A stretch of 64,000 nucleotides of DNA. It comes from Methanothrix sp. Lineage in GTDB: Archaea > Halobacteriota > Methanosarcinia > Methanotrichales > Methanotrichaceae. Shown piece by piece: positions 32,524-39,687 of the stretch. The notes beneath the pieces are model-generated. The model was not told the DNA's origin, made no database searches, and worked only from the letters and a program-made list of their open reading frames with translations. The stretch covers positions 62,001-126,000 of the forward strand of contig JAPKXZ010000074.1 in the NCBI GenBank assembly GCA_026394555.1. Reading direction: 5' to 3'. The first letter of the stretch is position 1. Each line of letters begins with the position of its first letter. The position numbers and the translations under genes were made by a program.

Positions 32524-32855
32524 GATTTATGTATTTGTTGCAACTGATATATTCAAGTGGCGCACCGGAGGTGGGCAGGCAAAGCTGGGGTCCGCTCTTC
32601 GCCCCAGCCCGCCATTTTGTGACCTTCCCCGTCTTCGTTGGTACGGGTCCGCGGATTCGACAGGTGGCGAGATGAGCGGTTATAATCAAGTGCACAGTTT
32701 ATGGTTATTAATTATTTAAATAGAAATTTAGTTTGCAATTAATTATGATATATCGTCACATTGGCGACTCAACTCTTTAGAAAAATTTATATTACTGAAG
32801 TGTGATCAGTACTAAAAATACTAAACTGCGGAAAAGTAAATCTGGAGAAATAAAG
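32524..32855. other. Intergenic region without a recognised gene
   Basis: 332 bases between a minus-strand hypothetical gene and a lamin-tail gene. It has a small hairpin CTGGGG...CCCCAG near 32584-32606 and a TATA-like AAATTTATATTACTG near 32782-32797 that probably serves the lamin-tail gene. No RNA gene is recognised. Confidence 0.5.
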
Positions 32856-33281
32856 ATGAATAACCGAATATTTGCAGGGGCGCTAATCTCCCTTGCCGTC
32901 CTGATTCTGGGAGCGGCATTGGTGCAGGGCGCAACAGAGAGCGGTATCGCCATAACAAATGCCAATTTTGCGGCCCCAAGCCCGGAGAAAGAGAACTTGG
33001 ATGAGGAATGGGTGGAGATATCCAATCTGGGCACCGCAGATGTCAGCCTGGCCGGCTGGACGCTGGAGGATGCGCAGAATCACACCTACAAGTTCCCGGA
33101 TTTCAGCTTGAAGGCCGGGGCCAAGGCCAAAATTCGCACGGGAATAGGAAATGACACTACCGAAGATCTCTTCTGGAACCGCGGCTCACCCATCTGGAAC
33201 AATGATGGCGATGTGGCTACCTTAACGGATGCTTCAGGCAGCATAGTCTCTCGCTATCCTGAGGAGGCAAAGGCAGCTTAA
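32856..33281 (+). CDS. Exported lamin-tail (LTD) domain protein
   Basis: A 141-residue exported protein starting MNNRIFAGALISLAVLILG (signal peptide to about residue 28). The LTD pattern is visible: ESGIAITNANFAAP, EEWVEISNLGTADVSLAGWTL, FPDFSLKAGAKAKI, NRGSPIWNNDGDVATLTDASG. It is a third LTD protein in the window and is more distant from the two at 12 kb, being closer to the bacterial type with a NNxGDxxxLxD motif. ATG 32856 is preferred; the frame stays open upstream to 32802 with a low-complexity Lys/Ser N-terminus. Confidence 0.8.
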   Translation: MNNRIFAGALISLAVLILGAALVQGATESGIAITNANFAAPSPEKENLDEEWVEISNLGTADVSLAGWTLEDAQNHTYKFPDFSLKAGAKAKIRTGIGNDTTEDLFWNRGSPIWNNDGDVATLTDASGSIVSRYPEEAKAA

Positions 33282-33360
33282 ATATTTTTTTGGGGGCTCG
33301 TCGCTATTTTCATGGCAAATCTCGCGTTACAATATTTTTCCATTTGACTACGAAATACGA

Positions 33361-33505
33361 TCACCACAAAGTCACAAAGGCACAAAGACGACTTAATAAT
33401 ATGGCTCTTCGCTATTTCCAGTTGCTAACTTCAGGTTACTACGTTTTTCCAGTTGTTAGTTAGTCGCTCTGTGCGTACTCTGTGAACTCTGTGGTGGAAA
33501 CGTCG
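33361..33505. repeat. Hairpin repeat, CACAAAG heptad family (copy A2)
   Basis: The arms are 33361-33393 (TCACCACAAAGTCACAAAGG, then CACAAAGACGAC) and 33463-33500 (GTCGCTCTGTGCGTACTCTG, then TGAACTCTGTGGTGGA), inverted relative to each other around a 70-base loop. The gap 33282-33620 also contains two diverged direct copies of GGCTCKTCGCTATTT... (near 33296 and 33403). No gene recognised. Confidence 0.7.
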
Positions 33506-33620
33506 TTAGCCCTTGGTTATTATTAAGTGGCTGACGATACTACCACAACCGATCATTTTTTCGCGGGAAGAGCGCAAGTGTGAAATGCCATTCCCGCCTC
33601 CTGTTATACGGTGTATTAAG

Positions 33621-34322
33621 ATGAATCTTGAAGAAATGTCGGATATATTGAAGTCCTCCTTAGGCATTCGCGACAATATCGTGGGCGTAAGACTGTTCAA
33701 GAGCGAAGCGGAAATTCCCAAAGATCTCAAATCTGTGGAGAAGCCCTTCCATTACTGCGGCATGATCCAGGGGGCACGACAAGAAGGGAAAAGCTTCCTG
33801 GCCCGGGCCGACTATCACGGATGCAAGGGCGGAGCCTCGGGCCTGGGGATTGTGCAGTGCCCGGAGAACATCGCCTCAGGATCTTTGTACTTCGACAAGC
33901 TGCACAAGTGTGAGACCCCGGCGATCGGCACCAGCATCGCCTCCAATATGCCGCGCCTCCTTCCCGGCAGCACGGTAGCCACCTACGTTGCCCCTCTGGA
34001 CAAGATGGTCATGAACCCCGATGTAGTGATATTTGTAGGCAGTCCGCTTAACGCCCGGCGTATTGTGCAGGCGGTCATGTTCAAAGAGGGAGGCAGGACC
34101 AGCTTCAACACGGCGGGAATCCAGTCTTTTTGCGTGGATGCCACAGCCTCGCCCTACCTCAGAGGAGAGGTGAACATCTCTTTAGGCTGCGACGGATCTG
34201 CGAAAAACTCCGGCCTGAAAGATGAGGATGTAGTGGTGGGCATACCCTATGCGATGATGGAAGATATCTGCACCGTCCTCAAGACGCAATACCAGGGCTG
34301 GGATAAGTTCATGAGAGGCTAG
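33621..34322 (+). CDS. DUF169 family protein
   Basis: A 233-residue cytoplasmic protein. The start MNLEEMSDILKSSLGIRDNI and motifs PFHYCGMIQGARQEGKSF, FDKLHKC, APLDKMVMNPDVVIFVG and SFCVDATASPYLRGEVNISLGCDGSAKNSG match DUF169 proteins of methanogens and sulfate reducers. Several cysteines (HYCGM, HGCKGG, VQCPEN, LHKCETP, SFCVDA, SLGCDGS) could bind a metal or cluster. Function unknown. ATG 33621 is used; the frame continues upstream to 33513 without homology. It is followed four bases later by a universal stress protein and probably shares its transcript. Confidence 0.75.
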   Translation: MNLEEMSDILKSSLGIRDNIVGVRLFKSEAEIPKDLKSVEKPFHYCGMIQGARQEGKSFLARADYHGCKGGASGLGIVQCPENIASGSLYFDKLHKCETPAIGTSIASNMPRLLPGSTVATYVAPLDKMVMNPDVVIFVGSPLNARRIVQAVMFKEGGRTSFNTAGIQSFCVDATASPYLRGEVNISLGCDGSAKNSGLKDEDVVVGIPYAMMEDICTVLKTQYQGWDKFMRG

Positions 34323-34327
34323 GAATC

Positions 34328-34780
34328 ATGTTTGAAAGGATCTTGATTGCAACCGACGGCTCCAAGCATAGCGAGAGGGCCGCAGAAGCAGGAATAGAAA
34401 TGGCCAGGCCCTACGGCTCAGCCGTCACCGCTCTTTTTGTTGTCGATATCGGCAAAGAGTATGGCCCCCTGGGGGACCTGATCTCAAAGGTTGCCGACGA
34501 CCTGATCGCAGGCATAAGAAGCAATCTGCAAAATCAGGGCGATGAAGCCACAAAAAGAGTAGAAGTGATGGCAGAGAAGGCAGGCATTGCCGTGACCAGA
34601 AAGATCACGGAAGGCTATCCGGCTGAGGAAATCATTGCAATCGCAAAGGAAGGCGATATGAACCTCATCGTCATGGGCGGAATCGGAGTCACTGGCCTGG
34701 AAAGGTTCCTCCTGGGCAGCGTGGCCGATAAAGTGGTCAGAAGCTCCAATATTCCCGTGCTGGTGGTGAGAAAGGAGTAG
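34328..34780 (+). CDS. Universal stress protein (UspA family)
   Basis: A 150-residue UspA-fold protein: MFERILIATDGSKHSERAAE at the start and the ATP-binding loop VMGGIGVTGLERFLLGSVA near 116-134 (G-x2-G-x9-G-[ST]). The C-terminal SNIPVLVVRKE is typical. It probably binds ATP and acts as a dimer. It is four bases after the DUF169 gene and is a homologue of the protein at 36743. An AGGCCCGG/CCGGGCCT inverted repeat (34779-34786, 34833-34840) follows and may end the transcript. Confidence 0.9.
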   Translation: MFERILIATDGSKHSERAAEAGIEMARPYGSAVTALFVVDIGKEYGPLGDLISKVADDLIAGIRSNLQNQGDEATKRVEVMAEKAGIAVTRKITEGYPAEEIIAIAKEGDMNLIVMGGIGVTGLERFLLGSVADKVVRSSNIPVLVVRKE

Positions 34781-34848
34781 GCCCGGGGGGCACTTATTGG
34801 AACGTCTCACCTGGGGCTCGCCACTAGCACAGCCGGGCCTAATTAAAG

Positions 34849-34919
34849 CCATGAGATTCAACCGGGTCCGGTTTCACGCGAAGGCGCGAAGCCGCGAAGT
34901 AAAAACATTGGTTTATTTC
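34849..34919. repeat. CGCGAAG heptad repeat (copy B3, half element)
   Basis: Only one arm is present: ATGAGATTCAACCGGGTCCG, GTTTCACGCGAAGGCGCGAA, GCCGCGAAGT, then AAAAACATTGGTTTATTT. It matches the right half of B1 and the tail of B2. The left heptad arm seems lost. It lies between convergent genes ending at 34780 and 34950. Confidence 0.7.
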
Positions 34920-34949
34920 GGCCTCGCTGTACTTGTGCTCCCATAATCG

Positions 34950-35624
34950 TCAGGGCCGTTCGCTTGGCAGGCTCCACTTGAGAAGCACTCCCTCGTCCAG
35001 CCGCTCTACACAGCTTAGGGTCAGCCGGGGGAAATTATCTTTGAACCCCGGCCCGTCCATCAGGGTGGGGGCATTCTCTCCGCCGATGAGCATCGACCCC
35101 ATGTAGACATAAAGTTCATCCACCAGGCCTAGCTTGAGGAGCGACCAGTTGAGCGTAGCCCCGCCCTCCACCATGAGACGCTTGACGCCCCGATCAAAAA
35201 GCCGGGAAAACAGCTCCGTCAGATCGACCCGCTCTTCTCCGCATACTATTATCTCACACTTTGAGGAGAGCCTATCCAGCCGTTCCTGCGACGCAGAGTC
35301 GGTGACGGCCACGATGCACCCTGGTCCCAGTACCTTGGCATAGGACGGCGTTCTTGCCCGGCTATCGGCAATAATGCGAAGCGGGTCTTCCGGCCAACCC
35401 TTCGCCCGTCTGGCCTCGCGAGAGCTTAACGACTTCACCCTCAGGCGGGGATCGTCTGCCAGCACCGTTCCCACTCCTACCATGACAGCGTCGCTCTCTG
35501 CCCGGAGAAGGTCGACCCTGGCTCTGTCCTCCAGGCCGGAGATGCTCACCTGGCAGCGCTCAACGGAGCTGATCTTGCCGTCAGCGCTCATGGCGCTATT
35601 GATGAATACGAAGGGCCGGGTCAA
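34950..35624 (-). CDS. arfC: 2,5-diamino-6-ribosylamino-pyrimidinone 5'-phosphate reductase (ArfC)
   Basis: A 224-residue NADPH-dependent reductase of the RibD C-terminal family, the archaeal step in riboflavin and F420 precursor synthesis. Motifs: FVFINSAMSADGKISS at the N-terminus, RAESDAVMVGVGTVLADDPRL near 41-61, LMVEGGATLNWSLLKLGLVDEL near 148-170, and the ending LLKWSLP. Length fits archaeal ArfC. The start is TTG 35624 (MTRPFVFIN); no ribosome site, and a TATA-like GCTATTTAGC about 24 bases upstream suggests a leaderless message. Almost face to face with the amidohydrolase gene. Confidence 0.9.
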   Translation of the reverse strand: MTRPFVFINSAMSADGKISSVERCQVSISGLEDRARVDLLRAESDAVMVGVGTVLADDPRLRVKSLSSREARRAKGWPEDPLRIIADSRARTPSYAKVLGPGCIVAVTDSASQERLDRLSSKCEIIVCGEERVDLTELFSRLFDRGVKRLMVEGGATLNWSLLKLGLVDELYVYMGSMLIGGENAPTLMDGPGFKDNFPRLTLSCVERLDEGVLLKWSLPSERP

Positions 35625-35677
35625 TGCATCTAATTAGCCAAGAGGTGCTAAATAGCTTGCCGGCCCATTTTTTGGAT

Positions 35678-36733
35678 ATGCCAGAAGCACGCGAGATTCT
35701 GTTGCAAGGAACCATAATCTATGGCGATGATTTCCAGGCAGAGGATGGCTACATCAGCATCCGGGATGGCATCATCCGGGAGTTTGGCTTTGAGCATGTA
35801 GACGCTGACTATGAGGGCATTGTCTGTCCGCGCTTCGTGAATGCACACGTCCATGTGGGCGACTCCGCCTTTAAGGACCCACCATTTTTGCCGCTCTCTG
35901 AGCTTGTCGGCCCGCATGGACTGAAGGCACGAATGCTGGCCCAAATGCCGCGCGCTGTTCTCGTAGAAGGCATGAGAAGAAGCCTGCAACAGATGGCGGC
36001 GTCTGGTACGTGTGCTTTTGCCGATTTTCGGGAGGGAGGGGCAGAAGGTGCAAGCATGCTGGAAGAGGCCGTGCAGGGCCTGCCCCTTCTTGCCAGAATC
36101 CTGGGACGGCCAAGCTTGGGCCAGATAAATATCCCAAAGAGCTGCTGGGGGCTGGGAATAAGCAGCACTCGAGACCATGATCTGGACCAACTTCGTGCAG
36201 CTGTGGCGGCAGCCAGAAAGGAGGGCCAGGCGGTGGGAGTGCACGCCGGCGAAGCCGGTAATGACGATATCGACGATGCTCTTGCCCTTCATCCGGATTT
36301 CCTGGTGCACATGAACCGGGCCGGCGAGGCGGATCTGAGGGATGTGGCCCACGCCGGCATTCCGGTCGTCGTCTGTCCCAGATCCAATCTGGTGACGGGC
36401 GTAGGTCTGCCCAATGTGAAAAGAATGACGGAGCTGGGCATTACAATTGCCGTTGGAACAGATAACGTTATGATGAACTCGCCGGACATCTTTGAAGAGA
36501 TGCATTTCCTTGTCAAGGCTCTGCTGCATGACGATAGACAGGTATTTAAGATGTGCACGCTAAATGGTGCTAAAATAACAGGGCTTGATCAGAGGCTGGG
36601 GTCCATTCTGGAAGGAAAAGAGGCAAAAGTGATGGTTATAGATAAAAGATCGAATAATATGTGGGGGTCGATGGCACCTCTTTCCAGCATTGTGAGAAGG
36701 GCCGGGCAGTCTGACATAATAGCTATCTTTTAG
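35678..36733 (+). CDS. Amidohydrolase family protein (metal-dependent deaminase type)
   Basis: A 351-residue TIM-barrel amidohydrolase with metal ligands HVH in FVNAHVHVGD (near 57-59), a later His in GVHAGEAG, the D of VGTDNVMMNSPD near 281, and an N-terminal beta segment LLQGTIIYGDD. The closest groups are SAH/5'-methylthioadenosine deaminases and related chlorohydrolases, but the exact substrate is not fixed. ATG 35678 begins the conserved part (MPEAREILLQG). An ATG at 35624 would make the start face the arfC start directly and is less likely. It is nine bases before a universal stress protein. Confidence 0.8.
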   Translation: MPEAREILLQGTIIYGDDFQAEDGYISIRDGIIREFGFEHVDADYEGIVCPRFVNAHVHVGDSAFKDPPFLPLSELVGPHGLKARMLAQMPRAVLVEGMRRSLQQMAASGTCAFADFREGGAEGASMLEEAVQGLPLLARILGRPSLGQINIPKSCWGLGISSTRDHDLDQLRAAVAAARKEGQAVGVHAGEAGNDDIDDALALHPDFLVHMNRAGEADLRDVAHAGIPVVVCPRSNLVTGVGLPNVKRMTELGITIAVGTDNVMMNSPDIFEEMHFLVKALLHDDRQVFKMCTLNGAKITGLDQRLGSILEGKEAKVMVIDKRSNNMWGSMAPLSSIVRRAGQSDIIAIF

Positions 36734-36742
36734 AGGTTAATC

Positions 36743-37180
36743 ATGTTTAAGAAGATTCTAGTTGCAACCGACGGATCAGAGCACGGATACAGAGCGGCCA
36801 AGGTGGCATTGGAGCTGGGAAAGATATCTGGTGGAAAGGTCAATGCGATCTATGTGGCCGACACCAACAGGACGAGCCATCTGCCGGACGATATGTTACT
36901 ATTCAGCATCCGAGAGCTTCTGCTCAAAGAAGGAAAAGAGGCCTTGAAACAGGTAGAAACGCTGGCTAAGGATATGGGCGTTGCCTTTGCGAGCCTTGTG
37001 GCTGAGGGCAATCCCGGCAGCGAGATCATCAGCTATGCAGAGTCAGAAGGCATGGATATTATCATCCTGGGAGCTGTGGGGCGCACCGGTCTTGATAAGT
37101 TCCTGCTGGGCAGTGTGGCCGAAAAGGTGGTAAGAAGCTCCAAGATTCCTGTACTGACCATTCCGAGGGGAAAGACGTGA
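36743..37180 (+). CDS. Universal stress protein (UspA family)
   Basis: A 145-residue UspA protein closely related to the one at 34328: MFKKILVATDGSEHGYRAAK at the start and ILGAVGRTGLDKFLLGSVAE near 112-131 for the nucleotide loop, ending SSKIPVLTIPRGKT. It starts nine bases after the amidohydrolase and overlaps the CBS-domain gene by four bases (GTGA), so all three are likely in one transcript and the Usp-CBS pair may sense energy charge together. Confidence 0.92.
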   Translation: MFKKILVATDGSEHGYRAAKVALELGKISGGKVNAIYVADTNRTSHLPDDMLLFSIRELLLKEGKEALKQVETLAKDMGVAFASLVAEGNPGSEIISYAESEGMDIIILGAVGRTGLDKFLLGSVAEKVVRSSKIPVLTIPRGKT

Positions 37181-38037
37181 GCATTCTCGTCAGAGACGTA
37201 ATGGTCAAGGATGTGGCTCATGTCGCCATCCCCGGCAGCAGGGATGATGTCTTGAAGACGCTGCAGGACCACAAGGTCTCCGGCGTTCCCGTGATTAAAA
37301 AAGGCGAGGTCGTGGGCATGATAACCAGGACCGACCTGCTCCGCAATCGCGATGAGGACCAGACGGCCCTGCTCATGACTCGCGATCCTGTTGTGATAAG
37401 CCCGGAGAAGAGCATAGTCGAGGCCTCAAGGCTGCTGATCAAGCACGACATCCGGCGGCTTCCTGTTGTAAAAGGCAAAGAGCTGGTGGGCATCATCACC
37501 GTTGCCGATATCGTTCGGGTGGCCGCAGACCTGGGAATAAAAGAGAGCATTGAGCCCTATTTAGAGAAGAAGACCGTGGTTCTCTGGAGCGAGATGCCCC
37601 TGGCGGTAGCCGGATCAATTATGGAGTTTGCCGCAGTGGAGGCCTGCCCCGTCATCGATAGCAGCCTCAAGCTGGTGGGCATGATATCGGACCGCGATCT
37701 CATCAAGACCAGTGTCATCGAGGATACGGTCGAGAAGACGGATATGTCTGCCAATGATGGAGAGGACACCTGGATGTGGGACCGGGTGATGCAGACCATC
37801 AGTAAGTATTACACTGTTTCGCGGATCAAGCTGAAAAATATTCTGGTCTCCGAGGCTATGGTGCCGCCCATCACGGCTTATAAAAAAGATGAGGTGGGCA
37901 AATGCGCGGCGACAATGTACAAGAATAGAATCGACCAGATGCCTGTGGTCACATCCAGCGGAAGGCTGATGGGTATGCTCAAGGACAAGGACATCCTGAT
38001 GGCGCTGGTGGATTACAGCCAGAGGGCGACGGTGTGA
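37177..38037 (+). CDS. Four-CBS-domain protein
   Basis: A 286-residue protein made of four CBS repeats in two pairs: VRDVMVKDVAHV...VSGVPVIKKGEVVGMIT (1-65), TRDPVVISPEKSI...RRLPVVKGKELVGIIT (66-130), a third degenerate one around VEACPVIDSSLKLVGMIS (150-180) and a last one with SEAMVPPITAYKKDEVG...QMPVVTSSGRLMGMLK (230-285). CBS pairs bind AMP, ATP or S-adenosylmethionine. No catalytic domain is attached. It starts with GTG inside the stop of the Usp gene. Followed by a GC-rich hairpin. Confidence 0.9.
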   Translation: MSILVRDVMVKDVAHVAIPGSRDDVLKTLQDHKVSGVPVIKKGEVVGMITRTDLLRNRDEDQTALLMTRDPVVISPEKSIVEASRLLIKHDIRRLPVVKGKELVGIITVADIVRVAADLGIKESIEPYLEKKTVVLWSEMPLAVAGSIMEFAAVEACPVIDSSLKLVGMISDRDLIKTSVIEDTVEKTDMSANDGEDTWMWDRVMQTISKYYTVSRIKLKNILVSEAMVPPITAYKKDEVGKCAATMYKNRIDQMPVVTSSGRLMGMLKDKDILMALVDYSQRATV

Positions 38038-38071
38038 AAAGCTATTTTTCTCAGTGTTGAAAGACTGTGCA

Positions 38072-38094
38072 CCCCCGCCAGCTTGCTGCGGGGG
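38072..38094 (+). terminator. GC-rich hairpin after the Usp-CBS operon
   Basis: CCCCCGC (38072-38078) pairs with GCGGGGG (38088-38094); the inner AGC/GCT can also pair. It starts 34 bases after the CBS gene stop. Confidence 0.6.
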
Positions 38095-38230
38095 GGCATA
38101 ATTATGTTGCCGCCAATAATAATCATTGCTTCTCGCAGGTCAAGCTCTTTTAGGCGGTACTCGTTATATAAATAGTTTAACAAATTAGGGAACTAATAAA
38201 AAATTAATTCAAAAATATAGTACAACTAGA

Positions 38231-39022
38231 TCAGACTTGAACATGCGGTAAAGATTCATTGTACGCAAAATCTACGGTTTTATTTATTTCTACCGTTTTG
38301 TTTGCTGAATTGAATTCAAAACTTGCTATTGCAGGTGGTAAATCCTTTTTGTCCAGACTGGAGTACTTTGTTGCTGTTATTGCATTTCCAGAAACACTTA
38401 TAAGTTGTTTATTTGAAGACGGAAGTTTCGCCTTGATTTGATCAAGTTCGGAAGAAAATCCTGTACTATCTTCAATCAATCCGGATGAAATCGATACGTT
38501 TTCTCCTCCAGCCACAGTGGCTACAAGAGTTACTGGATGCACCCCTAATTTCAGATCAATCACGGATTCACTGATTTTGGAATCTTTACCGTTGATGCTG
38601 AATGAGTCTGTGAGTTTTAATATCTTTTCTGCATCACTATCTTTATTGAAGACAGGTCTTCTGTTTATGGAGATGTTTGAATTGATATCAGAAGTTCCAT
38701 CTATTCTTGCTTTATGCAGCAACTTTTCTTTTATTCCATTCATGGAAACCATATAACTGCTATCATATCCATGGCTATTTTTAAGCGAATATACTGAATT
38801 AAACGATTCTGATTCACTCCCAAAGCTAAACCTTCTACTATAATCCTGGGATTCTCCGCAAGAATTCACAGCATCGCTAGCTATCGGCGTATATGTATTC
38901 GATTGAATCCTGCCGTCTCCAGATACGGTAACATTTCCGGAATATGTTATTGCTTCAGTTCCTGTGAAAAAAAGGATTCCACACACCAAGATAATCAATA
39001 TCAATTTCACAATTATCACCAT
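38231..39022 (-). CDS. Exported hypothetical protein
   Basis: About 263 residues with a signal peptide (MVIIVKLILIILVCGILFF). The mature region is Ser/Asn/Asp-rich, with blocks ITYSGNVTVSGDGRIQSNTY and RRFSFGSESESFNSVYSLKNS and about six NxS/T sequons. It is AT-rich compared with the neighbours. A repeat of the type (S/N)xS..N.. hints at a beta-helical or adhesive surface protein, but no family is recognised. ATG 39022 follows GGGTGA by about ten bases; TTG 39031 is nearer. A strong TATA-like GTTATATAAATAG on the plus strand (38162-38174) lies beyond its end and belongs to no gene I can name. Confidence 0.5.
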   Translation of the reverse strand: MVIIVKLILIILVCGILFFTGTEAITYSGNVTVSGDGRIQSNTYTPIASDAVNSCGESQDYSRRFSFGSESESFNSVYSLKNSHGYDSSYMVSMNGIKEKLLHKARIDGTSDINSNISINRRPVFNKDSDAEKILKLTDSFSINGKDSKISESVIDLKLGVHPVTLVATVAGGENVSISSGLIEDSTGFSSELDQIKAKLPSSNKQLISVSGNAITATKYSSLDKKDLPPAIASFEFNSANKTVEINKTVDFAYNESLPHVQV

Positions 39023-39093
39023 ACTATCCAATTCACCCTGTTACATCTTTAATTAAAAATTAATTACGTAGAGATTATGTTTTTATAAGAGAG

Positions 39094-39516
39094 CTACATC
39101 CTAGGCTGGAAAAACTTTATCTCTGCGTTCTTTCTCTCGTTTCGATCATCTAAATCCTTATAATTTGCTGGATCAGGCGGAAATCGTCCCTCAATCCTCA
39201 GTCTCAGCTCCGGGTCAGGATAATTAGGATAAAGTTTTTTATATTCATCTAACGTATAATAGTCACCATTTCCATCGCCAAAAGTAACTGCACCAGATAT
39301 TATGGCCTGATAGATCTGCTCTTCCGTTGCGGTTTTCCACCATTTGATAGGAAACGAGGTCTTTACGCCGGATGGTTTTGCTTGAACGTCCATAGGGAAC
39401 GCGCATATTCCATTTTCACCCAGCCATCCTTTTTTTTTCCAATCATCAAGTGTTGCTTTGCTGGGCACCCTAACGCCAAAGGCTTTTCCATTGAATGCGA
39501 AACACTCTTCAGACAT
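39094..39516 (-). CDS. Hypothetical protein
   Basis: A 140-residue cytoplasmic protein with many Trp, Tyr and Pro residues (DDWKKKGWLGENGICAFPMD, FPIKWWKTATEEQIYQAI, YKKLYPNYPDPELRLRIEGR, FPPDPANYKDLDDR). No signal or membrane segment. No family recognised. It is upstream of the exported AT-rich protein (39022) on the same strand with a 71-base gap, and both share a low GC content, so they may have come in together. ATG 39516. Confidence 0.45.
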   Translation of the reverse strand: MSEECFAFNGKAFGVRVPSKATLDDWKKKGWLGENGICAFPMDVQAKPSGVKTSFPIKWWKTATEEQIYQAIISGAVTFGDGNGDYYTLDEYKKLYPNYPDPELRLRIEGRFPPDPANYKDLDDRNERKNAEIKFFQPRM

Positions 39517-39687
39517 ATTTCTACCCTCTAATTACTATCATTATATCAATCTCCATATTTATAAATCATTCGGTAATGATTTTTATGAAAGTTACTGTTT
39601 CACCAGAAACAATAAAGTTCTAAGTTTCGTTGCCTTCAGCAAAATTACCCCAAAAGGCAAATAAGCTTGCACGGCTTCGCCATTCCC

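Noticed and set aside
28995..33510. CRISPR array from the regular CACAAAG/CGCGAAG repeats
   Set aside because: The repeats are 7-base heptads in inverted arms, without 25-40 base repeats or unique spacers, and no cas genes are present.
39667..39687. TTG start for cobQ giving MHGFAIP
   Set aside because: CobQ homology begins at ATG 39688 (MSRFLVILGTT) and the extra residues are not family-like.
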